Source: UBA4660 sp034408895
Lineage (GTDB): Bacteria > Bacteroidota > Bacteroidia > Flavobacteriales_D > Sanyastnellaceae
Direction: 5' to 3'
Assembly: GCA_034408895.1 (NCBI GenBank)
Contig: JAWXCI010000034.1
Coordinates: 1-64,000, forward strand
Length of the DNA: 64,000 nt
The translations under genes were made by a program, and so were the position numbers. Of this stretch, positions 26,180-34,479 are shown in pieces. Under the pieces are notes generated by a model. The model saw only the letters and a list, made by a program, of their open reading frames with translations, searched no databases and was not told the DNA's origin. How positions within the stretch are numbered: the first letter of the stretch is position 1; each line of letters starts with the position of its first letter.

Positions 26180-28078
26180 TCATTCCTCCAAAAACACAAA
26201 CCCCTTTGCATTCATATATCCGCGCCAACCTGTATCCAGCCACCGCGCAGCTTCCTGTGGATGTTCTCCTTCAACATCATCACGGCCATTGACCGATGCA
26301 ATGGAAGCGCCCATTACCAAAATTTTCCCCACTGCTCCCGCGGCCAGTTCTTTTCCTGAATCATTTTCATCGGCAATGCGCAGCGCCACACCTGGCAGAG
26401 GCTTGCCTATGGAGCCTCGTTCATAGTTCTCCTGTTCCAGGTCTTTTCCCGCGAGGTCTTTTCCTTTCACGTTGGCAAGGTTCACAGCAATAACCGAAGT
26501 AGTTGCATTGAGACCTGCACAGGTCATCACCGGCAGTCCGCGCTGTTCAAGCACGTCCACAGCATCGTGCTCCGGATCAATATCTGCTGTAAAAATGTTG
26601 GTAAGAAACGGGAGATTGCGCACTTGCGAAAGTTCGGCCAGCGCATTCAGCTGGGTAGGCGTGGTGAGCACCAGCGAGGGCTGATGTTCAAGAAGTTTCT
26701 CCATAAAATGTTTTTCATCGCATTGCTCGGGCAGCGTTTCAAGGTTTAAATCGGAAATAAGTGGCATCAAAAATTCCAGCACAAAACCGTAGGAGTGAAA
26801 CAGGTCGAGGTCCGCAAGCATCATTGAACCTTTGCGGAAAAAATAGACCTGCCTTAAAGCAGTGATAACCGCCATCAGATTGCCGTGCGAAAGCGACACG
26901 GAAACCAGTGTATCGTTCTTTTTTTCAAACAAGATGGTTACCGCATTGGGCACGGGCGAAGTCCATCTGAACCAACTCATCATTTCATTTCTGAACCTCT
27001 GCGCACCGCTGCACACAGGGCTGAGTTTTTTTCCGCTGGCCAGCGATTGCAGAATATCTTCGATGTAAATAATGGTGTGCGCATTGGGTGCCAGGCGAGC
27101 GAAAGAAAGATTTCTGGTAGTGATAAGCGCCCGCAATCCCGACTGGCGAAAAACAGCCAAACGATCTTCATTATCCATATCGGGATGGATGTTTACAATG
27201 CACTTATCATTCAACAGGAGGTAGAGATGGATAAGGAGTGAATCCAGCGATTTGGGCAACAGTACACCCACCGCCTTTTCTCCTTCAAGATGTTCTTTAA
27301 GTACAAGGTGTAGCGAAGAAATTTTACTGCCCAGTTCAGAGAACTCCATCTTATCATTATTGATGCGCCAACTGCCCGAGGGCGCGTTGCAGATATTCTT
27401 CAACACGAGACTTGAAATTTTTTCGCGGAGCGAAATTCTTTGGGCAAAACTCTCCGCTTCCAGCTCCTTCATTTTTTGGCGCAGATGAAATGCCGTGGTA
27501 GCGCCATGCATCGGCTTGCCAATGTTGATGCGAACCAACCTGCGTAGCGATCTTAGCGATGGAACCACCATTTTCTTTCCACCAGCCCTGTAGGTGTACG
27601 GGCTGCCCTGCACATTATCAAAGTGAACAGCAATGATGGGTGCTGTTATCATTTGGGAAATATGCTCCACCCCTTTCCGGAACTCGAGCAGTTGCCCTGT
27701 GCGGCTCACAGTGCCTTCAGCAAAAATGGCTACCAGATGCCCTTCATCCAATTGTTCTTTTACAACACGGTTGAACTCTTCGTGCCCTTGTTTACCCATC
27801 CCGGTTTCGACAGGAACACAATGGAGGCCGCGCAGCAGGGCATTGAGCATCGGCTTGCGGAAGGTGTGGGCATTCATAATAAAACGCACAGGCCTGGGTA
27901 AGCCACACACCAGCAACACAAAATCCATATACGATGTGTGGTTAGCCACAATAAGGGCTCCTCCCTGTTGGGGAATGTGTTCCACACCCTGGATGCGGAT
28001 GCGGTAAATAATACGACCCATCATTCGCACCAACATCCGGAGGCAGGCCCCCATAAATCGCAACCATAACTTTTTCAT
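26180..28078 (-). CDS. PlsC-type acyltransferase fused to a degenerate AMP-binding domain
   Basis: The 632-residue protein starts at MKKLWLRFMGACLRM (28078). Residues 30-200 are a lysophospholipid acyltransferase: NHTSYMD (His47, Asp52), then FAEGTVSRTGQLLEFRKG (motif III region). Residues 245-632 resemble an acyl-CoA/acyl-ACP synthetase in layout, as in Aas proteins, but the ATP-binding loop is replaced by ILFEKKNDTLVSVSLSHGNL (no TSGTTG-PKG), and the protein ends at DTGWRGYMNAKGFVFLEE, where the GD motif and the C-terminal subdomain with its catalytic Lys should follow. Acyl transfer to lysophospholipids is plausible; adenylation looks lost. It is divergent from the gene at 28249. Confidence 0.8.
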   Translation of the reverse strand: MKKLWLRFMGACLRMLVRMMGRIIYRIRIQGVEHIPQQGGALIVANHTSYMDFVLLVCGLPRPVRFIMNAHTFRKPMLNALLRGLHCVPVETGMGKQGHEEFNRVVKEQLDEGHLVAIFAEGTVSRTGQLLEFRKGVEHISQMITAPIIAVHFDNVQGSPYTYRAGGKKMVVPSLRSLRRLVRINIGKPMHGATTAFHLRQKMKELEAESFAQRISLREKISSLVLKNICNAPSGSWRINNDKMEFSELGSKISSLHLVLKEHLEGEKAVGVLLPKSLDSLLIHLYLLLNDKCIVNIHPDMDNEDRLAVFRQSGLRALITTRNLSFARLAPNAHTIIYIEDILQSLASGKKLSPVCSGAQRFRNEMMSWFRWTSPVPNAVTILFEKKNDTLVSVSLSHGNLMAVITALRQVYFFRKGSMMLADLDLFHSYGFVLEFLMPLISDLNLETLPEQCDEKHFMEKLLEHQPSLVLTTPTQLNALAELSQVRNLPFLTNIFTADIDPEHDAVDVLEQRGLPVMTCAGLNATTSVIAVNLANVKGKDLAGKDLEQENYERGSIGKPLPGVALRIADENDSGKELAAGAVGKILVMGASIASVNGRDDVEGEHPQEAARWLDTGWRGYMNAKGFVFLEE

Positions 28079-28248
28079 TTTTTTGAATTGTTGACCAAAC
28101 GTAGAGGGCGTTGCAAATCCGTGAATGAGAAAAGAGGATGATTCCGTACTTGATGAAATGCGCCATTGCAATCATTCCGCACACTCATTTGCTTTGCTCC
28201 TACTGATATTTGGCCATCATAAGAAATAGAGATAACGTACTCGAATAA

Positions 28249-29781
28249 ATGGACACACTGAAAGAGACATTGCGCACTTTGCAGCCACAAGAGCAGGCGG
28301 AATTCAGCACATATCTTGTACGCACCGGACGAGGGAGCACACGAAAAGATGTGCAACTTGTGGAAACACTCCTTCATATTGAAAACAAAAAAGGACGCGA
28401 CAATGCATCCAGGTTGTATAGCGACCTTAACATGAATGCGTACCACAGTTTGCGCAAGCGGCTGATGAAACACCTCATGAATTTCATCCTGATAAAACGC
28501 CTCGATGGTGATACCACACGATCGGCATCGGTAATGAGTTATTTGTCCATGTCGCGCTTTCTTCTGGAAAGAAATTCGCCACAACTTGCGCAGCACCATC
28601 TTCAAAAAGCAGAACAAATAGCGGAAAAAACCGGGCAGTGGGATTTGCTCGACAACGTCTACAACGAACAAATTCGCAATGCCGATATGCTGGAATTGAA
28701 CCTCGCGCAATGCATCCGCAAATGGGAAACGAACAAGCTGCGTGCAGGGGCCCGCGAGCGATTGATGATTGCACACAGCACCATCCGGTTCCACCTATCA
28801 GAAGCGCGAAACAGCGGCAGCACCCTGGATCCGCAGGAAATAACACGGGTGGCCTTGAGGGAATTTAAACTGGAGCGCGAAGCGCGAAACAACGTTGGGT
28901 TTATGCACACTGTGGTGAGCATGGTGCGCAGCGCAGTTATTTCCACCAAGGACTATCACCGCTTCGAGCCTTATGTGGTGCGCACCTTCCGCAACCTGGA
29001 AAAAGCTAATGCCTTTGAGAAAACCGAAACCGGTTTGCTGCTGGATTTCCATTACATGATTGCTCATTCGAAATACCGGAACCGGAAGTTTGACGAAGCC
29101 ATCCAATTTCTTTCGCTCATGGAAAACATACTTTCGAAAAAAAAGAGCCAGCATTTTGCATTCTATTTCCCAAAGTTTATTCTGTTGAAATCTGCCGTTC
29201 TCAGTTACAGTGGCGCAAATCCAGAGGCTGCATTGCTCCTTGAACAAACGTTGAACGACAAGAGGCTGCAACTGGATGCAGGCGCGCGGTTCAACATGCA
29301 AATCAATTGGTGTGTATACCTGTTCAATTCCGGGAAATTCAAGTTGGCCAATAAAATTCTTCACGCCTTTGATCACAGCGACCATTGGCTGGAAAAGAAA
29401 ATGGGCAAGGAGTGGAGGTTCAAAAAAAACCTGATTGAAATCATAGTGCAGTACGAACTCGGCAACACCGACATTGCCCTCACACGCATCCACCAACTGG
29501 AAAAATACTTTTCAGCTTTTCTCAAACAACCGTACTACCAGCGCGCAAAAATTTTTACCGGATTTATCAGGAGCCTTATTAATGAGCCTGAAATTATCCA
29601 CACCAAAATTTTCTCCCAGCGGGTGGAGCAGGCCAACATTATTCTGCCGGGCGACAGCGAAGACATCCAGGCCATCACATTTTTCTGCTGGCTGAAATCG
29701 AAAATGGTACGGAAGAATTATTATGAAGTGTTGATGGAAGTGTTGAGTGGGATGAAGCCCTCTGCACTTCGGAGTGGATGA
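28249..29781 (+). CDS. Conserved alpha-solenoid (TPR-like) protein of unknown function
   Basis: The 510-residue protein has no signal peptide and no membrane segment. It is almost wholly helical, with repeated helix pairs reminiscent of TPRs: NSPQLAQHHLQKAEQIAEKT, KFDEAIQFLSLMENILSKK, NPEAALLLEQTLNDKRLQ, SGKFKLANKILHAFDHS. The N-terminus (MDTLKETLRTLQPQEQAEFS) is acidic and the first 100 residues contain basic clusters (YHSLRKRLMKHLMNF). I recognise no catalytic motif. Such proteins usually bind other proteins. It faces obg tail to tail with 6 bases between, which gives no functional hint. Confidence 0.75.
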   Translation: MDTLKETLRTLQPQEQAEFSTYLVRTGRGSTRKDVQLVETLLHIENKKGRDNASRLYSDLNMNAYHSLRKRLMKHLMNFILIKRLDGDTTRSASVMSYLSMSRFLLERNSPQLAQHHLQKAEQIAEKTGQWDLLDNVYNEQIRNADMLELNLAQCIRKWETNKLRAGARERLMIAHSTIRFHLSEARNSGSTLDPQEITRVALREFKLEREARNNVGFMHTVVSMVRSAVISTKDYHRFEPYVVRTFRNLEKANAFEKTETGLLLDFHYMIAHSKYRNRKFDEAIQFLSLMENILSKKKSQHFAFYFPKFILLKSAVLSYSGANPEAALLLEQTLNDKRLQLDAGARFNMQINWCVYLFNSGKFKLANKILHAFDHSDHWLEKKMGKEWRFKKNLIEIIVQYELGNTDIALTRIHQLEKYFSAFLKQPYYQRAKIFTGFIRSLINEPEIIHTKIFSQRVEQANIILPGDSEDIQAITFFCWLKSKMVRKNYYEVLMEVLSGMKPSALRSG

Positions 29782-29787
29782 GCGGAA

Positions 29788-30780
29788 TCAATCATTTATC
29801 AACCCCCAAATCTTGTCTTTCAGCATGTCTATATTCATTCCACTGATGGATGAAATAAAAAGGTAGGGAACGCCTTCAGGCAAAAATGGTTTCATCTGAT
29901 CCATCATCACCTCGTCCAGCATATCGCATTTGGTTATGGCCAGCAGACGCTGCTTGTCTAGCAGTTCAGGATTGTATTTGCGCAATTCGTTCAAGAGAAT
30001 TTCATATTCCTTTTTGATGTCAGCGACATCGCAGGCAATCATAAAAAGCAGCGTAGAGTTTCTTTCTATGTGACGCAGAAAACGGTGACCAATGCCTTTG
30101 CCCTCTGCCGCTCCCTCTATTATACCGGGAATATCCGCCATTACAAACGAGCGGTCGCCACGATAGCGCACCATCCCGAGGTTCGGAACAAGAGTAGTAA
30201 ACGGATAATCGGCAATCTCCGGCTTGGCAGCACTCACCACGGAAAGCAGGGTTGATTTTCCAGCATTGGGAAAACCCACCAATCCCACATCCGCAAGAAT
30301 TTTAAGCTCAAGAATTTTCCATATTTCTTGTCCTGGTTCGCCCGGCTGGGTATGGTCGGGCGCCTGGTTGGTGGAGGTTTTGAAGTAGGTGTTGCCTTTG
30401 CCACCACGGCCACCGCTCACCAATATCCGCTCTTCGCCCTCTCGCGTAATCTCGAAATGCACTTCACTGGTTATGGCATCTCGTGCTACTGTGCCCAATG
30501 GCACAAGCAGAGTTTCGTCCTTGCCCTCGCTGCCGGTTTTATTAGCTCCGGTTCCGGCTTCGCCATCTTCGGCTATCACATGTTTCCGGTATTTGAGGTG
30601 AAGCAGCGTCCACACATCGGTGCTTCCGCGCAGGATAATGTGGCCACCCCGGCCGCCATCACCACCATCAGGACCGCCCATAGGGGCAAATTTTTCCCTG
30701 CGGAAATGGCGCGAGCCGGCTCCACCCTTTCCGGTGCGGCAACAGATTTTTACGTAGTCAACAAAATTGGATTCGGCCAA
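29788..30780 (-). CDS. obg: GTPase Obg/CgtA
   Basis: The 330-residue ribosome-associated GTPase is involved in large-subunit assembly and stress control. The N-terminal glycine-rich Obg fold covers 1-158 (GKGGAGSRHFRREKF, PDGGDGGRGGHIILRG). The G domain follows with P-loop GFPNAGKST, switch II DIPGIIEGA, TKCD and the SSISG loop. The OCT domain found in Firmicutes versions is absent, as usual in this phylum. It lies 249 bases downstream of adenylate kinase on the same strand; the spacer from 30781 to 31029 shows nothing I can name. Confidence 0.96.
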   Translation of the reverse strand: MAESNFVDYVKICCRTGKGGAGSRHFRREKFAPMGGPDGGDGGRGGHIILRGSTDVWTLLHLKYRKHVIAEDGEAGTGANKTGSEGKDETLLVPLGTVARDAITSEVHFEITREGEERILVSGGRGGKGNTYFKTSTNQAPDHTQPGEPGQEIWKILELKILADVGLVGFPNAGKSTLLSVVSAAKPEIADYPFTTLVPNLGMVRYRGDRSFVMADIPGIIEGAAEGKGIGHRFLRHIERNSTLLFMIACDVADIKKEYEILLNELRKYNPELLDKQRLLAITKCDMLDEVMMDQMKPFLPEGVPYLFISSISGMNIDMLKDKIWGLIND

Positions 30781-31021
30781 GGTTTCAGTGTTTCAAATTT
30801 CAAGTATCGTGATAATATTTTTCCGCAGCACATTGTGTGTGCAACTGAACTTTGCCTGTGATATGGTGAGTCATTCCACTGCGTGTTGCAATGTGCGGGG
30901 GCAAAGGTGGAATCCTTTGGCGTAATGTCGCCAGCCTTTTTTAGAAAAACAAAAATGAGCTTAATGGTTTCTTGCCCCAATCCTACTCGTCAGACAGAGC
31001 TATCGGTGTAGCCTGTTGCCG

Positions 31022-31037
31022 CCCTATACCTAGCGGG
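31022..31037. repeat. Dispersed palindrome, copy 6, supplying the adk stop
   Basis: The minus-strand reading CCCGCTAGGTATAGGG is a variant of CCCGATAGGTATCGGG with matching changes in each arm. The stop TAG of the adenylate kinase fusion lies in it (TCC CGC TAG, Ser-Arg-stop). Confidence 0.55.
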
Positions 31038-32193
31038 AGGCCTTTTGTTTTTTGGGTGATGGTTTTTTCGCACTGGATTTCTTCTTCACCACCGGCTTCA
31101 CCACCGCTTTCTTTTTGGGTGATGGTTTTTTCGCGCTGGATTTCTTCTTCACCACAGCTTTCACCACCACTTTCCTTTTGGGTGATGGTTTTTTCGCACT
31201 GGGTTTCTTCTTCACCACCGGCTTCACCACCGCTTTCTTTTTTGGTGATGGTTTTTTCGCGCTGGATTTCTTCTTCACCACAGCCTTTACCACCGCTTTC
31301 TTTTTTGGTGATGGTTTTTTCGCGCTGGATTTCTTCTTCACCGCTTTCACCACCACTTTCTTTTTTGGTGATGGTTTTTTCGCGCTGGATTTCTTCTTCA
31401 CCACCGCCTTTGCCACCACTTTCTTTTTTGGAGATGGTTTTTTCGCAACAGTTTTATTCTTTACAATTGCCTTCGCCACTGCTTCCTTTTTGGCTGATGG
31501 TTTAGGTACTGATTTATTTTTCACAGTTGCCTTTTCCACACTTTGCGTGGCTATTGCCTTTTGCCCCCGATAGTTGTCGGGGCTGTCCATTGCCTGTTGC
31601 TCATTGCCCATTGTCACTCCCTCACCTTTCTCTACCACCTTCGATATAAGTTCAAAAATCTCGTCAATAGAACCCATGCCATCAATGCCTTTGTACTTCT
31701 TCTGTTTGCGGTAATAACCCGCCACCGGTGCTGTCTCGTTTTTGTAAACAATCAGGCGATTCTTGATTATTTCCGGGTCCATGTCATCGGGCCTGCCATT
31801 TACATCACCCCTATGGATAAGGCGTTTCTTCGATTGCTCTTCTTCCACTTCGAGGGCAATCATGTAGCTAATAGTCTGACCAATCCTGTTCATGAATTCG
31901 TCCAGCGCCTCGGCCTGTGTTTCCGTTCTGGGGAAACCATCGAAGATGAAACCGCGGGCTTTGGGGTGTTTCTTCAATTCCTCGCCCAACATGCCGATGG
32001 TAACATCATCAGGAACTAAGGCACCGCGCTCCATGTAGTTGCGGGCAAGTTTCCCCAACTCGGTTTCTGAGCGGATGTTGTAACGGAAAATATCACCCGT
32101 GCTGAGGTGTACAAGGTTGAAACGCTCCACCAGTTTGGCGCTCTGGGTTCCTTTTCCCGCCCCGGGCGGTCCGAAGAGTACAAGGTTCAACAT
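31030..32193 (-). CDS. adk: Adenylate kinase with a long histone-H1-like lysine-rich tail
   Basis: The 387-residue protein has residues 1-190 as a complete short-lid adenylate kinase: P-loop GPPGAGKGT (8-16), STGDIFR (31-37), GFIFDGFPRT (81-90) and RLIHRGDVNGRPDD (124-137), converting ATP and AMP to two ADP. Residues 191-222 are an odd linker (GNEQQAMDSPDNYRG) encoded partly by a dispersed palindrome. Residues 223-387 are about 45% lysine, built of six to seven 21-residue repeats with core AKKPSPKKK and VVVKAVVKKK spacers. SPKK motifs bind the DNA minor groove in histone H1 and similar proteins. One frame runs through without interruption. An internal start at Met195 or Met202 could also give a separate basic protein. 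Confidence 0.9.
   Translation of the reverse strand: MLNLVLFGPPGAGKGTQSAKLVERFNLVHLSTGDIFRYNIRSETELGKLARNYMERGALVPDDVTIGMLGEELKKHPKARGFIFDGFPRTETQAEALDEFMNRIGQTISYMIALEVEEEQSKKRLIHRGDVNGRPDDMDPEIIKNRLIVYKNETAPVAGYYRKQKKYKGIDGMGSIDEIFELISKVVEKGEGVTMGNEQQAMDSPDNYRGQKAIATQSVEKATVKNKSVPKPSAKKEAVAKAIVKNKTVAKKPSPKKKVVAKAVVKKKSSAKKPSPKKKVVVKAVKKKSSAKKPSPKKKAVVKAVVKKKSSAKKPSPKKKAVVKPVVKKKPSAKKPSPKRKVVVKAVVKKKSSAKKPSPKKKAVVKPVVKKKSSAKKPSPKKQKASR
31039..31449. repeat. Tandem 63-base repeats encoding the SPKK tail
   Basis: The repeats are six full units of 63 bases plus a partial seventh, one unit being 60 bases long. They are similar but not identical, with changes mostly in the Ala/Pro and Ser/Pro positions. 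Because the repeats have a multiple-of-three period, the opposite strand also stays open, creating long false frames there. Confidence 0.85.
31565..31582. repeat. Dispersed palindrome inside adk, copy 7
   Basis: CCCCGA (31565-31570) and TCGGGG (31577-31582) enclose TAGTTG. In frame it encodes SPDNYRG (204-210) in the linker between kinase and tail. The neighbouring bases resemble the GGCAATGG-type spacer sequence seen between genes elsewhere in the window. Confidence 0.6.
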
Positions 32194-32228
32194 GCTGTGA
32201 AAATTGGTTTGTTATAAAATTGTGCGGG

Positions 32229-32236
32229 CAAACTTA
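32229..32236 (-). promoter_or_regulatory. -7 promoter box of adk
   Basis: On the minus strand the octamer is TAAGTTTG followed by CCCGC. It matches TAnnTTTG exactly, 36 bases upstream of the adk ATG. Confidence 0.5.
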
Positions 32237-32329
32237 ACTGCACAGTTTTGTTCTGCTCATTTTGCACAAATAAAATCGAGCTTTCCAAATCCTTTATTTT
32301 TCTTTTCCGTTGAAGCCCTAATAACTTAA

Positions 32330-34474
32330 ATGCGACTAAATCCAATCATTTTCAGTGCATATTTCCTGTGTGGCCTCCACCTGCACAGCCAGGACACTTT
32401 CCAAAAATCTTTTGTGGACACCACAGGCAATGTTCAGGTTTTTGATGCCATTCAAACCAGCGATGGCGGGTACGCTATGGCTGGCTTATCCGGCACCAGC
32501 AGCCAACAGATGCTTCTTGCCAAACTTGATGACTGCGGCAACCTGGAGTGGGCACATACCTACGGAGCCAGCAGCAGCATCAATAATGTGAACATCCGTG
32601 TGATGGAAACAACAGACAATACGCTGGTGATGCTCAATAACAGTGGCGCTTACTTCAGCAACACAATGGATGTGGTGCTCGTACGCACCATGCTGGATGG
32701 TACTCTTATCTGGCAAAAAGAATATGGAGGAACGGGGAACGACATTGGTAACTCATTGATAGAAACAGCCGATGGAAACTATGCGGTGGCGGGTGGCACA
32801 AGCGCCTTCGGATCTGATGAAGGCTCGGGTTATGATGATGCCATGGTGATGAAAATTGCACCGGATGGAACCGTTCTCTGGTCAAAAACATTTGGGAATT
32901 CCACCGCTTATGACGATGCTTATTCCGTGGCCGAAGACCCGGCCGACAGCAGCCTGGTAATTGGAGGACGATACATTGTCAACGGAACTTTCTATTCCTT
33001 TATGCTGAAAACCGATGGGGATGGCAACCAGCAATGGCTTCGTGCTTATGGCCGCGACAATCATGGCAATTTCGGGTATACTGTGATGGTGGACACGCAA
33101 GGCGATTACGTTCTGGCAGGGAGCACAACCACCTTGGGTAGCGACTTCACTTCCTATGGCGACCCCTTTGTTGTGAAGGCTGATCCATTAACTGGCGACA
33201 CATTGTGGATAAAAGTATACCCGCCTTCGGATAATAGTTTTGACAATGCCTCAGCAATTTTGGAAGAGCCAAATGGCAACTATGCAATTGCGGTGGCCAC
33301 CGCTTCTTACTCGTCATTCACAGTTGGATTTGTTCCCAACAAACACGGCTTGTTGCGCATTTCGCCCAGTGGCGGGGCACTGGTGGAAGCAAAGATTTTC
33401 AATCAGGGAGGTTCGCATTACCCCTTTCTGCGAAAAGCTGATGCAGGAGGATATGTGTATTCCGGTTTTGGAAACCAGTACACCAGTCCCTGTTGCAATT
33501 TCGAACCGCTGCTCATTCGCACCGATGATGATTTCGATAGTGGTTGCAATGAAAACGATGTCACTTCATTAACCGGAACAGAGGTGGGAACGTGGCAGGT
33601 GGAAACTCCACCATTTACTGAAGGAACAGGCTACAGCGCTGCTGATTTTACCGGGCAGGCCGATTACGCATTCACTTCCATCAACACTTTGTGTGCGAGT
33701 TCAGAACCCATAGTGGCGGACTTCGGTTGGGCGGGCAATTGTATGAATGACAGCATTCCTTTCACGGATTTAAGTACCGGTGATATCACCGCGTGGCTAT
33801 GGGATTTTGGAAATGGCGAAACGAGCACGGAACAAAACCCATCTACAGTTTTTGATGACAACACCAGCTATGAGGTGGTGCTTACAGTAAGTGATGGTTG
33901 CGTTATTTCAACCCTTGCACAGGACGTGGTTATTGCGTTTGAAGCCATGGCTGATGCCGGCCCTGATATGGAGGTGATAGAAGGAGAAGAGGTTACTATT
34001 GGTGGTTCTCCCACCGGCCCCAACAGCGCCAGTTTTCTGTGGATGCCGCCTAATTCTTTGGATAGCAACATTCTTCCCAATCCTGATGCCTACCCCACAT
34101 TGACCACCCAGTATGTGGTGACTGTGACCATGTCGAACGGATGTTATGATACCGATACAGTGCTTGTAATCGTTCTTGAAAAACCACCGGTGGATACTTC
34201 CGGAAGTTTGTTTATCCCCAATATTTTTTCGCCCAACTATGATGGCACCAATGATTTACTGTGGGTGTATGGCGGGCCGTTTACTGAATTTCATCTCGAG
34301 ATTTTCAATCGGTGGGGCGAGAAGGTTTTTGAATCTGACAATCAGTTTAGCGCCTGGGACGGCAAGTATCGTGGAATGCAGGCACAGGCCGGAGTTTATT
34401 ATTTCAAGTTGAACCTGGGTTCAACCGGGGGCACTTCATCCACACAAACAGGGAATATCACATTATTGAGATAA
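32330..34474 (+). CDS. Large secreted protein with repeat strands, PKD domain and T9SS type B sorting domain
   Basis: The 714-residue protein has a signal peptide (MRLNPIIFSAYFLCGLHLHS). Residues 25-400 contain repeated strand motifs: IQTSDGGYAMAG, LIETADGNYAVAGG, DGDGNQQWLRAYG, EEPNGNYAIAVA. A PKD domain lies at about 465-540 (TAWLWDFGNGETSTEQNP). The last 90 residues (SLFIPNIFSPNYDGTNDLL, EIFNRWGEKVFES, WDGKYRG) are the gliding-motility-associated type B C-terminal domain, which directs T9SS export through a dedicated PorP/SprF partner. That partner gene follows after 5 bases. Adhesin or surface-structural roles are usual; the ligand is unknown. Confidence 0.9.
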   Translation: MRLNPIIFSAYFLCGLHLHSQDTFQKSFVDTTGNVQVFDAIQTSDGGYAMAGLSGTSSQQMLLAKLDDCGNLEWAHTYGASSSINNVNIRVMETTDNTLVMLNNSGAYFSNTMDVVLVRTMLDGTLIWQKEYGGTGNDIGNSLIETADGNYAVAGGTSAFGSDEGSGYDDAMVMKIAPDGTVLWSKTFGNSTAYDDAYSVAEDPADSSLVIGGRYIVNGTFYSFMLKTDGDGNQQWLRAYGRDNHGNFGYTVMVDTQGDYVLAGSTTTLGSDFTSYGDPFVVKADPLTGDTLWIKVYPPSDNSFDNASAILEEPNGNYAIAVATASYSSFTVGFVPNKHGLLRISPSGGALVEAKIFNQGGSHYPFLRKADAGGYVYSGFGNQYTSPCCNFEPLLIRTDDDFDSGCNENDVTSLTGTEVGTWQVETPPFTEGTGYSAADFTGQADYAFTSINTLCASSEPIVADFGWAGNCMNDSIPFTDLSTGDITAWLWDFGNGETSTEQNPSTVFDDNTSYEVVLTVSDGCVISTLAQDVVIAFEAMADAGPDMEVIEGEEVTIGGSPTGPNSASFLWMPPNSLDSNILPNPDAYPTLTTQYVVTVTMSNGCYDTDTVLVIVLEKPPVDTSGSLFIPNIFSPNYDGTNDLLWVYGGPFTEFHLEIFNRWGEKVFESDNQFSAWDGKYRGMQAQAGVYYFKLNLGSTGGTSSTQTGNITLLR

Positions 34475-34479
34475 ACAAA

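Noticed and set aside
28075..28794. 239-residue minus-strand frame
   Set aside because: Antisense to the alpha-solenoid gene; no start context or domain pattern.
28798..29496. 232-residue minus-strand frame
   Set aside because: Also antisense to the alpha-solenoid gene; composition is that of a shadow frame.
31039..31449. Regular repeats that could suggest a CRISPR array
   Set aside because: Units are contiguous, coding and without unique spacers.
30972..31573. Two long plus-strand frames (177 and 173 residues) full of Phe/Gly/Ser-Pro repeats
   Set aside because: They are mirror frames of the 63-base repeats of the adk tail on the minus strand; the period is a multiple of three, so stops are absent by construction.
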